The translations under genes and the position numbers were made by a program. This document shows, piece after piece, positions 26,491-37,744 of a stretch of 64,000 bases of DNA. Numbering within the stretch: the first letter of the stretch is position 1; each line of letters starts with the position of its first letter. The notes under the pieces are model-generated. The model worked only from the letters and a program-made list of their open reading frames with translations, did no database searches and was not told where the DNA came from. This DNA is from a bacterium (GTDB lineage: Bacteria > Bacillota > Bacilli > Lactobacillales > Streptococcaceae): the NCBI GenBank assembly GCA_905221145.1, contig CAJNCA010000007.1:1-64000 (forward strand), read 5' to 3'.

Positions 26491-26610
26491 GATAGACTGA
26501 CTTGGACAGGATAGCATGAGGGAGTTTTCTTATGATTTATAAATCGATTCTCTGAAATCATCTGTGCTACGTAGGTAGGCATTGTAGATTTTTTGTATAT
26601 AACTTTTAAG

Positions 26611-26644
26611 AAAATGGAGAAGGCAAACTAGCCTTCCCCATTTT
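26611..26644 (-). terminator. Hairpin terminator downstream of the choline-binding CAP protein
   Basis: AAAATGGGGAAGGC, loop TAGTTT, GCCTTCTCCATTTT on the minus strand. The U-tract is weak. It lies in the 381-base gap between the CAP protein and the glycosyltransferase operon, which otherwise holds the leader RNA and its promoter. Confidence 0.65.
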
Positions 26645-26711
26645 AAGGTTACATCATTTTATAACTTTGTTGTAAAAAGCTGTTGAAACAGACTCTTTGT
26701 TCACTAGTTGT

Positions 26712-27908
26712 CTAGTTTACCCATTCACCATTGCCATTTACTTTATAACCGTCAGGTGTTGTTGTGCTGACTGCCAAGGCTCCTGAACCATTTGCATAGT
26801 ACCAATGTTCTCCTACTTTAAACCAGCCTGTCTTCATGATACCGGCTTCATCAAGGTAATACCACGTACCATTTTCCTTGTACCAACCTGTTTTCATAGC
26901 TCCTGAGCCATCGAAGTAGAACCATCTGCTACCATCTGTACCCCAGCCTGTAAACATAGCACCTGAGCTACTCAAGTAATACCAGCTACCATCCACTTTT
27001 ACAAATCCTGTCTGCATGACACCTAAATCATCCAAATAATACCATTTACCATCTGATTTTACCCATCCAGTCTTCAAATCACCAGATTCGTAAAAATACC
27101 ATTTACCATCTGATTTCACCCAACCAGATTGATCTGAGCTAGTATTTCTAAATTCTTTAAGTGGTTTCTCTACAACTGTAGCTTTACTTTTAACTGTGGA
27201 CAAATTTGACCCAGCTACTTCTACATACTGGATAGCAGGTCCATAACTACCTACTAATTCCTCTGAAGAAGCATCATTTCCTAGAGTCTGGGCAATCGTG
27301 ATTACTTTATTAACATTACTTGGGTTTTTAAAGGCAGCAAACCCCATATGTGTAATTTTCGGATTAATTAATGCCTCATAATGACCAGATTTCCCTTTGT
27401 CTGAACCACTATTCTTTTTCTTGATATAATCTGTTTTTTCAGCACGCCATTGCTCAATAGCTCTTAAGAAACCATCATAATTCCATGCTAAGTTCTCACC
27501 CATTATACTATTTCCAGATGGGAAGGCACTCCAGATTTCTTTACCAGAAAGACGAGTATGATCCATAGTTACAGATGCTTCTGCAGCTCTGGCAAAAGCT
27601 GCCTTCTCTAGGTCAGTCGACCATTTGATTGGAACATACTTATCTACCAAACCTTCGTCAGCTGCTTCTTTACGGATAGCATTGATGGCATCTAAGATAG
27701 CTTGTTGGTTTGGAGTCAAAAATTCTCCCTTTAATCCAACCAAGACATTGCCGCTAGCAGGGTTAAGCACTTCTGGACTCAAAACATTTTCATTTTTACC
27801 ATCAGCAGATTGTGTTGCCACCAATCTGTCATTGGCAAAAACATCATTTGTCAAAACTGCTCCAGCCAAAGTCAAAGCCAAGGCGCTAGCAAATACAATT
27901 TTCTTCAT
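26712..27908 (-). CDS. Choline-binding protein with CAP/SCP domain
   Basis: 398 aa. Signal peptide 1-25 (IVFASALALTLAGAVLT), then a CAP/SCP-like domain at about 65-235 with AILDAINAIRKEA, MDHTRLSGKEIW, GENLAWNYDG and GHYEALINPKITHMGFAAF, carrying the His/Glu/His residues of the CAP cavity. From about 258 to the end there are seven choline-binding repeats of 20 residues (GWVKSDGKWYYLDDLGVMQT type). The protein is secreted and held non-covalently on phosphocholine of teichoic acid. In pneumococcus a choline-binding protein sits at the same place. Function of the CAP domain is unknown. Confidence 0.9.
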   Translation of the reverse strand: MKKIVFASALALTLAGAVLTNDVFANDRLVATQSADGKNENVLSPEVLNPASGNVLVGLKGEFLTPNQQAILDAINAIRKEAADEGLVDKYVPIKWSTDLEKAAFARAAEASVTMDHTRLSGKEIWSAFPSGNSIMGENLAWNYDGFLRAIEQWRAEKTDYIKKKNSGSDKGKSGHYEALINPKITHMGFAAFKNPSNVNKVITIAQTLGNDASSEELVGSYGPAIQYVEVAGSNLSTVKSKATVVEKPLKEFRNTSSDQSGWVKSDGKWYFYESGDLKTGWVKSDGKWYYLDDLGVMQTGFVKVDGSWYYLSSSGAMFTGWGTDGSRWFYFDGSGAMKTGWYKENGTWYYLDEAGIMKTGWFKVGEHWYYANGSGALAVSTTTPDGYKVNGNGEWVN

Positions 27909-28044
27909 TTTTTTCTCCTTTTATCCTTTAGATAGGACAGGTATTTTCAATATTAAATTATATCATATTTTCCTACTCTTTGCCTGTTTCTACTAGTGTT
28001 ATAAGGCAAATACTATTCACCCCGCAAAGTGGAAACTCCATTCT

Positions 28045-29082
28045 TTATTTTACAACAAGCTCGTAGCGAGTTTTGCTGGTGAAAGTTTGACCGGCTTTGA
28101 GAATAACTTGATCTTTGAGGTCACTGTGAATGGCATCTGGTAAAGCCTGCGCTTCAAGGGCAATCCCATTGTGCTGTACCATTGGCTGACCTCCGATAAT
28201 GACACTCTCATCCACAAAGTTTGCTGTGTAGACCACAAAACATGGAGCCTCTGTCTTGAAAAGCAAGAAGCGACCTGAATTTTGGTCATAAAGGAAACCA
28301 GCATTGTCATGACCTGCAGGAAGAGCAAATGGGTGATCCAAACCAGAAACCAGCTGGATTTGCTCATCTTCTTCTGCGAAGATATCCTTCAACAAGGCAC
28401 CATTGTAGATGTGTTTAACCACATCACGATTGGCATCTGGAGTTTTGGCAGGAACACCATCGGGAGCTATTGGGTAAATGCCCTCTGTGTTTAGTTGGAA
28501 GACATGGCGGTCAATGGTCTGCGTGAAATCACCAGACAAGTTGAAATAGCTGTGGTTGGTTGGATTGACCAGCGTATCCTGATCTGTCGTTACCTTATAG
28601 CTGATTTCGTAGGCACCAGTTTCTTCCAAGTGGTAACTGATCCAGATCTTGAGATTACCAGGAAATCCTCCTGTGCCATCTGTACGCTCTGTGTAGAGGG
28701 TCAAACCATGATCGCTCACTTCAACTAGTTCAAACAAGCTTGAATCCCAACCTGTTGAGCCACTGTGGTTACAGTTGCTAGCATTGTTGACTTCAAGATG
28801 ATAGGTCTGGCCATTGAGTTCAAATGTCGCACCTGCGATACGGCCTGCAACTGGACCTACGCTAGCTCCATGCTTGGGACTATTGCCTACATAACTATCA
28901 AAGTCATCAAATCCCAAAATAACATTGGCAAAATTTCCAGCCTTGTCAGGGGTGACATAACGCAAGATAGTCGCACCATAAGTCATGACCTCAAGCTGGT
29001 AACCACCGTCAGTCTCAAAGCGATAGGCCAAGACATCCTTGCCCTCAACATTTCCAAATACACTCTCTGTGTATGCTTTCAT
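28045..29082 (-). CDS. galM: Aldose 1-epimerase (galactose mutarotase)
   Basis: 345 aa cytosolic enzyme interconverting alpha and beta anomers of galactose and related aldoses. GalM signatures are visible: GASVGPVAGRIAGATFELNG around residue 74-94, NCNHSGSTGWDS near 105, NPTNHSYFNLSG with the catalytic His near 170, and the C-terminal GIALEAQALPDAIH with the catalytic Glu near 305. It is last in the bgaC/PTS/agaS cluster, separated from agaS by a BOX element, and fits processing of galactose released by BgaC. Confidence 0.92.
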   Translation of the reverse strand: MKAYTESVFGNVEGKDVLAYRFETDGGYQLEVMTYGATILRYVTPDKAGNFANVILGFDDFDSYVGNSPKHGASVGPVAGRIAGATFELNGQTYHLEVNNASNCNHSGSTGWDSSLFELVEVSDHGLTLYTERTDGTGGFPGNLKIWISYHLEETGAYEISYKVTTDQDTLVNPTNHSYFNLSGDFTQTIDRHVFQLNTEGIYPIAPDGVPAKTPDANRDVVKHIYNGALLKDIFAEEDEQIQLVSGLDHPFALPAGHDNAGFLYDQNSGRFLLFKTEAPCFVVYTANFVDESVIIGGQPMVQHNGIALEAQALPDAIHSDLKDQVILKAGQTFTSKTRYELVVK

Positions 29083-29199
29083 TCTGTTCTCCTTTTACTA
29101 TTTCTCTCAAGCAAACAAACCATAGAAAGCCTACTGACAATCTATGGTTTATCTAATAATTTACAAATTCTCTTGTCAAGAATTCATAAACACTGTCTT

Positions 29200-29349
29200 A
29201 TACTCAATGAAAATCAAAGAGCAAACTAGGAAGCTAGCCACAGGCTGCTCAAAGCACTGCTTTGAGGTTGTAGATAGAACTGACGAAGTCAATAACATCT
29301 ATACGGCAAGGCGACACTAGTATGGTTTAAAGAGATTTTCGAAGAGTAT
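29200..29349. repeat. BOX element, full A-B-C form
   Basis: 150 bp from ATACTCAATGAAAATC to TTTTCGAAGAGTAT, containing the boxC hairpin, the boxB block GATAGAACTGACGAAGTC and the boxA core ACGGCAAGGCGAC. Its last base is the first base of the agaS stop codon complement, so the element abuts the coding end. Confidence 0.95.
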
Positions 29350-30515
29350 TACTTTTGATATTTGTGGATGATAACACCTTGTACCACACGGTTTACTGTT
29401 CCTGTAGGAGACGGTGTATCTGGTTTATTTTCTACCTTGAGTGAAGTCAAGAGAGCAAAGAGTTGGGCATAAACGATGTAAGGGAAGACACGGTAAATAT
29501 CATTCAAGACACCGCCACAACCAAGGGCCACTTCTTTGACATTTTCAAGACCAAAGGCTTGATCACTCAAAAGCACGACACGACGAGCAATCTGATCACC
29601 AGCAACTTCACGAACCAAGTCCAAGTCGTACTTACGAGTGTAGTCTGTTGTTGTACCAAAGACCAAAACAACTGTATCTTCGTTGATAAGAGATTTTGGA
29701 CCGTGACGGAAGCCAACTGGGCTTTCATACATAGTCGCAACTTGACCAGCAGTCAGTTCCAAAATCTTGAGCTGAGCTTCATGAGCAAGTCCAAAGAAAG
29801 GACCAGCGCCAAGGTAGATGACACGGTTAAAGTCTAGGTCAACAAGCTCTTTGACATCTTCTACATTGTCTAGAACTTTACGAGCAAGACTAGTCACAAC
29901 TTCAAAACGTTCAGCTTTCACAGCAAATTCTGTAGGATCAAAGACCAAGAGAGCTGTTAGCATCATAGAGGTAAAGCTAGAAGTCATAGCAAATCCAGCA
30001 TCATTGGAAGCAGCTGGTTGCAAAAGCAAGAGATTGCGGTCATCTCCATGAGCTTGAAGAGCCAATTTACCATCTGCTGCGCAAGTAATCGTCACTTGAT
30101 AAAGCTCATCCACCAAGGCTTTGGCCAAATCAACAGTTGCCACACTTTCAGGTGAATTTCCACTACGAGCAAAGGATACAAGGACAGTCACCACATCTTT
30201 TTTCAAATAAGTTTCTGGATTGGCAACAATATCTGTGGTCGCAATGGCATTGAAATTCCATTTGCGTTCGTCATAGACTTCCTTAAAGTAAGGCACCAAG
30301 GTATCTCCCACATAAGCAGAAGTCCCAGCACCTGTCAAGATAACCTTGATATAGTCATGTTTATCAGCGATCCCTTGTAGGAAGGCTGTAATTTCTTCAC
30401 GTTTTTCTTGATAAGATTCAAAAGCTTCTTCCCATACATCTGGTTGTTGGTAGATTTCACGTGTAGTGATTTCTGCACCCAATTCGAGCAAATCTTCTTT
30501 TGTATAATGTAGCAT
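29349..30515 (-). CDS. agaS: AgaS, SIS-domain amino-sugar-phosphate isomerase/deaminase
   Basis: 388 aa with two SIS domains. The first has ILTGAGTSAYVGDTL and VSFARSGNSPESVATVDLA (phosphosugar-binding Ser/Thr loops), the second YLGAGPFFGLAHEAQLKILE and ESPVGFRHGPKSL. AgaS converts galactosamine- or N-acetylgalactosamine-derived 6-phosphates toward tagatose 6-phosphate. It lies downstream of the PTS genes and upstream of galM, with BOX elements on both sides. A GAGGAACTC ribosome site precedes the ATG. Confidence 0.92.
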   Translation of the reverse strand: MLHYTKEDLLELGAEITTREIYQQPDVWEEAFESYQEKREEITAFLQGIADKHDYIKVILTGAGTSAYVGDTLVPYFKEVYDERKWNFNAIATTDIVANPETYLKKDVVTVLVSFARSGNSPESVATVDLAKALVDELYQVTITCAADGKLALQAHGDDRNLLLLQPAASNDAGFAMTSSFTSMMLTALLVFDPTEFAVKAERFEVVTSLARKVLDNVEDVKELVDLDFNRVIYLGAGPFFGLAHEAQLKILELTAGQVATMYESPVGFRHGPKSLINEDTVVLVFGTTTDYTRKYDLDLVREVAGDQIARRVVLLSDQAFGLENVKEVALGCGGVLNDIYRVFPYIVYAQLFALLTSLKVENKPDTPSPTGTVNRVVQGVIIHKYQK

Positions 30516-30616
30516 TGAGTTCCTCTTTTTCTATCAAATATGGGAATGGGAGTAAGCCCCATTCCCATGTATATTCTATATAAGATGCTCTAACGATTTT
30601 CACGTTATCACATCGT

Positions 30617-30721
30617 ATACTCAATGAAAATCAAAGAGCAAACTAGGAAACTAGCCGCAGACTGTACTTGAGTACGGCAAGGCGACGTTGACGCGGTTTG
30701 AATTTGATTTTCGAAGAGTAT
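30617..30721. repeat. BOX element, short variant retaining boxA
   Basis: 105 bp with ATACTCAATGAAAATC at one end and TTTTCGAAGAGTAT at the other. It keeps ACGGCAAGGCGACGTTGACG but has lost boxB and part of boxC. The final T overlaps the stop codon of the PTS IIA gene. Confidence 0.9.
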
Positions 30722-31125
30722 TATTCATCTTCGTCATCATCGAAGCCTGCTAACAGGTCATTAACTTTCACAATGCTTTCTGCAGCACGGCTCTTATAGT
30801 CCGCATCTGCTCCTGTAAGGCTCGCATTGATAAATTCAATCACCATTGGAAGATTCATCCCTGCGTAAAGGTCAATATCACGACCTTCCATGATCAAACG
30901 GCTTACCACGTTACATGGTGTTCCACCGAGAAGATCCGCAAAGACTAGGAAATCATCCAATCCTTCAATAGCAGCTTCAAATTTTGCAGTAAAGTCTTCT
31001 GGGCCATCTTCTGGAAGAAGAGCCACTGCATGAATATTGTCTTGTGGACCCATAATCATTTCAGTGCTACCTTTAAGCTCTTCACAGAAACGACCATGGC
31101 TCACCAAAATTAATGATTTCGTCAT
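30721..31125 (-). CDS. gadF: PTS EIIA, mannose family
   Basis: 134 aa. LILVSHGRFCEEL holds the phosphorylated His at residue 10. FADLLGGTPCNVVSRL near 65-80 and AGMNLPMVIEF near 87-97 are typical of the EIIA-Man fold. It passes phosphate from HPr to EIIB. It is last of the four PTS genes, three bases downstream of EIID. The Asp/Glu-rich tail is short. The substrate is inferred to be N-acetylgalactosamine or a galactosamine-containing disaccharide from the neighbours bgaC and agaS. Confidence 0.88.
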   Translation of the reverse strand: MTKSLILVSHGRFCEELKGSTEMIMGPQDNIHAVALLPEDGPEDFTAKFEAAIEGLDDFLVFADLLGGTPCNVVSRLIMEGRDIDLYAGMNLPMVIEFINASLTGADADYKSRAAESIVKVNDLLAGFDDDEDE

Positions 31126-31128
31126 AAA

Positions 31129-31950
31129 TTATGCGCCCATTCCAAGCAAGAATTTACCAATGAATGAAAGACCTAATGCAAGAGCAATGATGATACCAAT
31201 TGCTTTTGTAGAAGTCATACCTTTCTTACCAAGCAACCAGAAGATAAAGGCAGTAAAGATTGCTGGAAGCAAGCGTGGGAAGATTGAGTTCAAGATGTCC
31301 TGGAAGTCAATCATTTTTTCACCGATTGGCAATTTATAAGAAACTTCAAAGTTGATCAATGTTGCTACAAGAGCACCCATCATGAAGACACCAAGTACAG
31401 ATGCAGCGTCAATCAAAGCTGTCAAAGTACTTTGCATGTTGTTGATAAGGCTAACCCCTTCTTTGTAAGCAAATTCCAATTGTTTCCAACGGAAGATGTC
31501 ATAAGCTACTGCAACTGCAATCCAAAGGAAGATACCCCAAGGTTGGCCAGCGATAGCCATAGTTGCTGCGACTGACCCCATGATAGCAGGTACAAGTGAA
31601 CCAAAGATTGTATCTCCAAGAGGAGCGAATGGTCCCATCAAACCTGTCTTGATACCGTTAACTGCGTCTTTTGCACCCACACCATCTTTTTCTTCCATGG
31701 CAAGGTCAAAACCAGCGATAATGGTATGGAAGAATGGTGAAGTATTGAAGAATTGAGTATGAACTTTCATCATTTCTTTCAATTCAGGAGTGCCATCCCC
31801 ATACATTTTACGCAACTGAGGCAGGATCATGTAAAGGTAACCAGAAGCTTGCATACGTTCGTAGTTCCAACCCAATTGGAAAGTAAACAAGCTACGTTTG
31901 TTGATTTGATTAAAATCTTCTTTTGTAAGTTTGTAATTAGAATTCGTCAT
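31129..31950 (-). CDS. gadE: PTS EIID, mannose family
   Basis: 273 aa from the ATG at 31950; the frame extends five codons further but this start overlaps the EIIC end in the usual coupled way. The N-terminus LTKEDFNQINKRSLFTFQLG and NYERMQASGYLYMILPQL are the EIID-Man signature. GLMGPFAPLGDTIFGSLVPA forms the conserved loop, and the C-terminal third has membrane segments. With EIIC it makes the translocation channel. Confidence 0.9.
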   Translation of the reverse strand: MTNSNYKLTKEDFNQINKRSLFTFQLGWNYERMQASGYLYMILPQLRKMYGDGTPELKEMMKVHTQFFNTSPFFHTIIAGFDLAMEEKDGVGAKDAVNGIKTGLMGPFAPLGDTIFGSLVPAIMGSVAATMAIAGQPWGIFLWIAVAVAYDIFRWKQLEFAYKEGVSLINNMQSTLTALIDAASVLGVFMMGALVATLINFEVSYKLPIGEKMIDFQDILNSIFPRLLPAIFTAFIFWLLGKKGMTSTKAIGIIIALALGLSFIGKFLLGMGA

Positions 31951-32842
31951 CTTCGATTTCCCCACTTTCTGATGGTGTAGAAGGTGCTGCTACAGCTACT
32001 TTTTGGCTATTTTTGAAGTGAAGCACTGCTAGGAAGATACCTACGATAGAGATACCAATCATAGACAATCCTTTGAAGTTGTTCACGAAACCAATTTTTT
32101 CAGCAACATCTTTAGGTAGAGTACCGATAATACCTGCAACAGCGCCACCAAGACCTGTTACATATGAGTAAAGAACAGTCAACATAGCTGTCAAACCAAA
32201 TCCCATAGCAAGGTAGTGAAGGTTACGTTTAACTGGAAGGTAACGAAGCAAGATTGCAAATCCAAGACCTGGAAGCATACGTCCTGCAAGTGTCAAGCCA
32301 TCTGCAACCCATTTGTAGGCTTCAACGAAGTCTACCACTGATTGTACGAAGGCACCACCAAAAGCAAGGGCAAAGAAGACTGGAAGGGCACGAGATAGAG
32401 CCCAAGGAATCGCACCAAGCAAGTAGTTGCGTTCAATACCTTTATAGTCAAAGCGTTCGATTGCAGCATCCACACGGTGAGCGAAGAAAGTAGTTGTCAT
32501 ACGTCCAAGAACGTCGAAGTAAGTCAAGAGAGCTGCTACTGGCACAGCGATTGTTGTAATCGCCAGTGATGCATCAATTCCTTGTGAAACAGAGAAGGCT
32601 GTCGCAAGAACCGCACCAGAAGTTGCGTCGATACGAGAAGCACCACCGAAGGTACCGACCCCAAGAACGAACAGTTGCAAGTTACCACCGATAAGCAGAC
32701 CAGTAGTCACATCTCCCATAATTAAACCAGTAATGAAACCAGCAAATACAGGGGAACCTGCAGATGAAACGATCGTCAACTCATCACAGATTTGATAAGC
32801 TGAGTACAAAGTGAGAAGTAAAATTTGCCACCATTGTATCAT
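31937..32842 (-). CDS. gadW: PTS EIIC, mannose/sorbose family
   Basis: 301 aa membrane protein. AGSPVFAGFITGLIMGDVTTG (residues about 28-48) and GASRIDATSGAVLATAFSVS are the characteristic EIIC-Sor segments, with seven to eight hydrophobic stretches and an acidic tail. It forms the sugar channel with EIID. The gene ends 14 bases inside the EIID frame. Confidence 0.9.
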   Translation of the reverse strand: MIQWWQILLLTLYSAYQICDELTIVSSAGSPVFAGFITGLIMGDVTTGLLIGGNLQLFVLGVGTFGGASRIDATSGAVLATAFSVSQGIDASLAITTIAVPVAALLTYFDVLGRMTTTFFAHRVDAAIERFDYKGIERNYLLGAIPWALSRALPVFFALAFGGAFVQSVVDFVEAYKWVADGLTLAGRMLPGLGFAILLRYLPVKRNLHYLAMGFGLTAMLTVLYSYVTGLGGAVAGIIGTLPKDVAEKIGFVNNFKGLSMIGISIVGIFLAVLHFKNSQKVAVAAPSTPSESGEIEDDEF

Positions 32843-32868
32843 AACAATGACCTCCTAAAAATTTTTTC

Positions 32869-33341
32869 CTATTTTAATAAGCTCAAAAAGTCTGAAATTG
32901 GATCATTTGGAACCATTTGAGCAGTTAATTTAACACCTTTTTCTGCTAGTTTGCGGAAATCTTCCACATCCTTGTCTACTACGTTAATAGAACGTGTGAT
33001 AGAACGTGTTTCTGGTGTTTGAGACATATTCCCAACATTAAGGGTTTCAAGTGGTACACCTGCTTCGACCAAACCAAGGAAGCGGTCTGGTTTACGAGCC
33101 ACGATAAAGAGACGTTGGCTATCATATTTTCCAGCAAGAATATTAGCTGCCGCTTTTTCAATTGGCAAAATACTCAATTTCACACCTGGTGGTGTCGCAA
33201 GTTTCAAACCACTCTTTTCAACGTCGTTGTTGACAACTTCGTCATCTACAACCATAATACGTGAAACATTTAGTTTTCCAGCCCATAGATTGGCTACTTG
33301 TCCGTGGATCAAACGTCCATCAATACGGCATCCTACAATTG

Positions 33342-33345
<4 letters not shown>
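32869..33345 (-). CDS. gadV: PTS EIIB, mannose family
   Basis: 158 aa. CRIDGRLIHGQVANLWAGKL contains the phosphorylated His at residue 14. IMVVDDEVVNNDVEK and GVKLTAQMVPNDP are usual for EIIB-Man/Sor. It transfers phosphate to the incoming sugar. The ATG overlaps the bgaC stop by four bases, so both are translated from one message. Confidence 0.92.
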
Positions 33346-35129
<1,784 letters not shown>

Positions 35130-35151
35130 ATTATTACCTTCTGACAACTAA

Positions 35152-35166
35152 AGTTTACGCTTTCAT
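35152..35166 (-). promoter_or_regulatory. Catabolite-responsive element (cre) in front of bgaC
   Basis: Minus strand ATGAAAGCGTAAACT fits the CcpA consensus WTGNAANCGNWNNCW at every specified position. It lies between the -10 and the bgaC start, a repressing position. Confidence 0.8.
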
Positions 35167-35185
35167 TTGTTGATATAGTAAATAT
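35166..35185 (-). promoter_or_regulatory. Probable AgaR operator
   Basis: Minus strand ATATTTACTATATCAACAAA. It agrees at 17 of 20 positions with the AgaR operator of pneumococcus as I remember it (ATAATTAATATAACAACAAA). It overlaps the -10 of bgaC and touches the cre site. Confidence 0.65.
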
Positions 35186-35209
35186 ATCTCAATATCCTGC
35201 ATTTGTCAA
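35181..35209 (-). promoter_or_regulatory. bgaC operon promoter
   Basis: Minus strand TTGACA (35204-35209), 17-base spacer, TATATT (35181-35186). Confidence 0.8.
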
Positions 35210-35448
35210 TAGGTTTTCACAATTTTTTTCATTTTTCACTAACTTTTACACAAAAAACTTATAAAAATCTTGTAATATATAGTCATAACACCATTTTAGT
35301 ACCATGTATAAAAATGTATGTTTTTCTATTTATTCCTATGTAAATTAACCTTATAGCCTATTATTCTAATTTTTTTATTCAAAAGGCTACTATTCTTTCC
35401 AGTTTTATGGTAAAATTTTTAGTGGAGAAGGAAAATCGAGGTGAAAAT

Positions 35449-36165
35449 ATGGCAATTCCAAAGTATCAATATATTAAAGATGAGTTAAAGAACAAAATCA
35501 TTTCTGGTCAATTTGCCAGTGGAGATAAATTCTACACTGAAGCTGAATTGATTTCAATGTATGATGTTAGTTCTATCACAGTTGTTCGCGCCTTAAACGA
35601 CCTTGCCAAGGATGGTTATATTGTCCGTCAACAAGGAAAGGGTACATTCGTTTCACGCGCACGCAAACACAAACTCGTAGAGTTTTCAGATGTAGAAGTT
35701 TTTGAAACGAAAGATGATAAAGTTACCGTCCTTTCTATTGAGCGTGGAAACAAACTAAGCTACTTAGAAAAACTTGGACTACGTGGTGACCAGTTCTACT
35801 ACAAGATTGAACGCGTACGCGAAACAGGTGGTGTTGTGTACATCTACCATACATCTTACATCCCAGAACAATACGTCAACGCAAATTATCCAAATCTTGA
35901 ATATTATAGCTCTATCTATAACCGTTTCAAATTGGATTACCACATTCACATGAATGATGAACATTTTGAAGAAATCAATGAAATAGCATTTCCAACTCCA
36001 GAACATGTGGCTTCGGTCCTCGGAGTCGATGAACAATTCCCCACCGTTTTACAAACCAAGACTACTAAACTAGAGTCTACTGGTCAAGTTCTCGCTTACA
36101 GCGAAACATATAAACGAGCAGATTACTACAAAATCAAATTCATTTCATGTGACCGTGATCACTAA
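35449..36165 (+). CDS. agaR: AgaR, GntR/HutC-family repressor
   Basis: 238 aa from the ATG at 35449 with GAGGTGAAA upstream; an earlier in-frame ATG at 35407 lies inside the likely -10 (TATGGTAAAAT). The N-terminal winged helix (LKNKIISGQFASGDKFYTE, then SSITVVRALNDLAKDGYIV and QGKGTFVS) is GntR type; residues about 85-238 are a UTRA/HutC effector domain. It is divergent from the bgaC operon and is inferred to repress it until an amino-sugar phosphate binds. Confidence 0.9.
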   Translation: MAIPKYQYIKDELKNKIISGQFASGDKFYTEAELISMYDVSSITVVRALNDLAKDGYIVRQQGKGTFVSRARKHKLVEFSDVEVFETKDDKVTVLSIERGNKLSYLEKLGLRGDQFYYKIERVRETGGVVYIYHTSYIPEQYVNANYPNLEYYSSIYNRFKLDYHIHMNDEHFEEINEIAFPTPEHVASVLGVDEQFPTVLQTKTTKLESTGQVLAYSETYKRADYYKIKFISCDRDH

Positions 36166-36177
36166 GAAGAAAGTCTA

Positions 36178-36202
36178 AGCCTAATCGCTTGGGCTTTTTC
36201 TA
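36178..36202 (+). terminator. Terminator after agaR
   Basis: AAGCCTAA, loop TCGC, TTGGGCTT, then Ts. Confidence 0.75.
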
Positions 36203-36318
36203 TGCTTATTATATGACATTAAAAATGTATTTTCTATATGTAAGTTAAGATAGATTAAATTTGTTGAAATTTTACTAAAATATAGGTAATTTTTTATTAA
36301 AATTACTTTTATAAAAAT

Positions 36319-36371
36319 AAAAATCGAAGTTCTTCTACTCCTGTAAATAGAGTAATAGAACTTCGATTTTT
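36319..36371 (-). terminator. Strong terminator after purB
   Basis: AAAAATCGAAGTTCT pairs perfectly with AGAACTTCGATTTTT, with an inner TACTC/GAGTA stem. It starts about ten bases after the purB stop and reads as a terminator on both strands. Confidence 0.9.
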
Positions 36372-36381
36372 ATTCTAATTA

Positions 36382-37674
36382 TTATAAACCTAGACGTTCA
36401 AAGATATCATCCACTCGTTTGGTGTAGTAAAGAGGGTTGAAAATTTCATCGATTTCTTCTTGAGTGAGGCGTGATGTCACCTCTGGATCTGCTTCTAGCA
36501 GTGGTTTGAAGTCTACTTGATTGTCCCAAGAGTAGGCTGTTTTTGGTTGCACCAAATCATAGGCTTGCTCACGGGTCATCCCTTTTTCAATCAAAGTCAA
36601 CATAGCACGTTGGCTAAAGATCAGACCAAAAGTCGAGTTCATGTTGCGGATCATGTTTTCTGGGAAGACCGTCAAGTTCTTGACAATATTTCCAAAGCGG
36701 TTGAGCATGTAGTCAATCAAAATAGTCGTATCTGGTGTGATGATACGCTCAGCTGATGAGTGAGAAATGTCGCGTTCGTGCCAGAGAGCGACGTTCTCAT
36801 AGGCCGTAATCATGTGACCACGGATAACACGCGCCAAACCTGTCATGTTTTCAGAACCGATAGGGTTGCGTTTATGAGGCATAGCAGATGACCCTTTTTG
36901 CCCTTTGGCAAAGAATTCTTCCACTTCGCGTTGCTCAGATTTTTGCAAACCGCGAATTTCAGTCGCCATACGTTCGATTGAAGTCGCGATACTAGCAAGA
37001 ACTGCAAAGTACTCAGCGTGAAGGTCACGAGGAAGCACCTGTGTAGAGATTTCTTGGGCACGGATGCCAAGTTTGTCGCATACATATTGCTCAACGAATG
37101 GCGGGATATTGGCAAAGTTACCAACCGCACCAGAAATCTTACCAGCTTCTACACCAGCAGCCGCATGCTCGAAACGCTCGATATTGCGCTTCATTTCGCT
37201 GTACCAAGTCGCCAATTTAAGACCAAAAGTTGTAGGTTCAGCGTGCACTCCGTGGGTACGACCCATCATGATGGTGAACTTGTGCTCCTTAGCCTTTTCA
37301 GCGATGATGTTGGTGAAGTTTTCAAGGTCACGACGAATGATATCGTTGGCCTGCTTGTAGAGGTAACCATAGGCCGTATCCACCACGTCGGTAGAGGTCA
37401 AACCATAGTGCACCCACTTGCGTTCTTCACCAAGAGTCTCAGAAACCGCACGCGTGAAAGCCACTACATCATGGCGAGTCTCCTGCTCGATCTCCAAAAT
37501 ACGGTCGATATCAAAGTCCGCCTTCTCGCGAATCAAAGCCACATCTTCCTTAGGGATTTCCCCCAACTCGGCCCATGCCTCATCAGCGAGAATTTCCACC
37601 TCAAGCCAAGCACGGTATTTATTTTCTTCACTCCAAATGTTCGCCATCTCAGGGCGAGAATAACGTTCGATCAT
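36382..37674 (-). CDS. purB: Adenylosuccinate lyase
   Basis: 430 aa, full length. Fumarase/aspartase superfamily: the signature [17 protein letters not shown] lies near residues 260-276, [14 protein letters not shown] near 66 and [14 protein letters not shown] near 138 with the catalytic His. It cleaves SAICAR to AICAR and adenylosuccinate to AMP. It is the last purine gene before the terminator. Confidence 0.97.
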   Translation of the reverse strand: MIERYSRPEMANIWSEENKYRAWLEVEILADEAWAELGEIPKEDVALIREKADFDIDRILEIEQETRHDVVAFTRAVSETLGEERKWVHYGLTSTDVVDTAYGYLYKQANDIIRRDLENFTNIIAEKAKEHKFTIMMGRTHGVHAEPTTFGLKLATWYSEMKRNIERFEHAAAGVEAGKISGAVGNFANIPPFVEQYVCDKLGIRAQEISTQVLPRDLHAEYFAVLASIATSIERMATEIRGLQKSEQREVEEFFAKGQKGSSAMPHKRNPIGSENMTGLARVIRGHMITAYENVALWHERDISHSSAERIITPDTTILIDYMLNRFGNIVKNLTVFPENMIRNMNSTFGLIFSQRAMLTLIEKGMTREQAYDLVQPKTAYSWDNQVDFKPLLEADPEVTSRLTQEEIDEIFNPLYYTKRVDDIFERLGL

Positions 37675-37744
37675 GTTGTTAATTTTTCCTTTCTTTTTCT
37701 ACTTCACGATGTGCAAACAAATCATAGAACATTGATTAGCCAAA

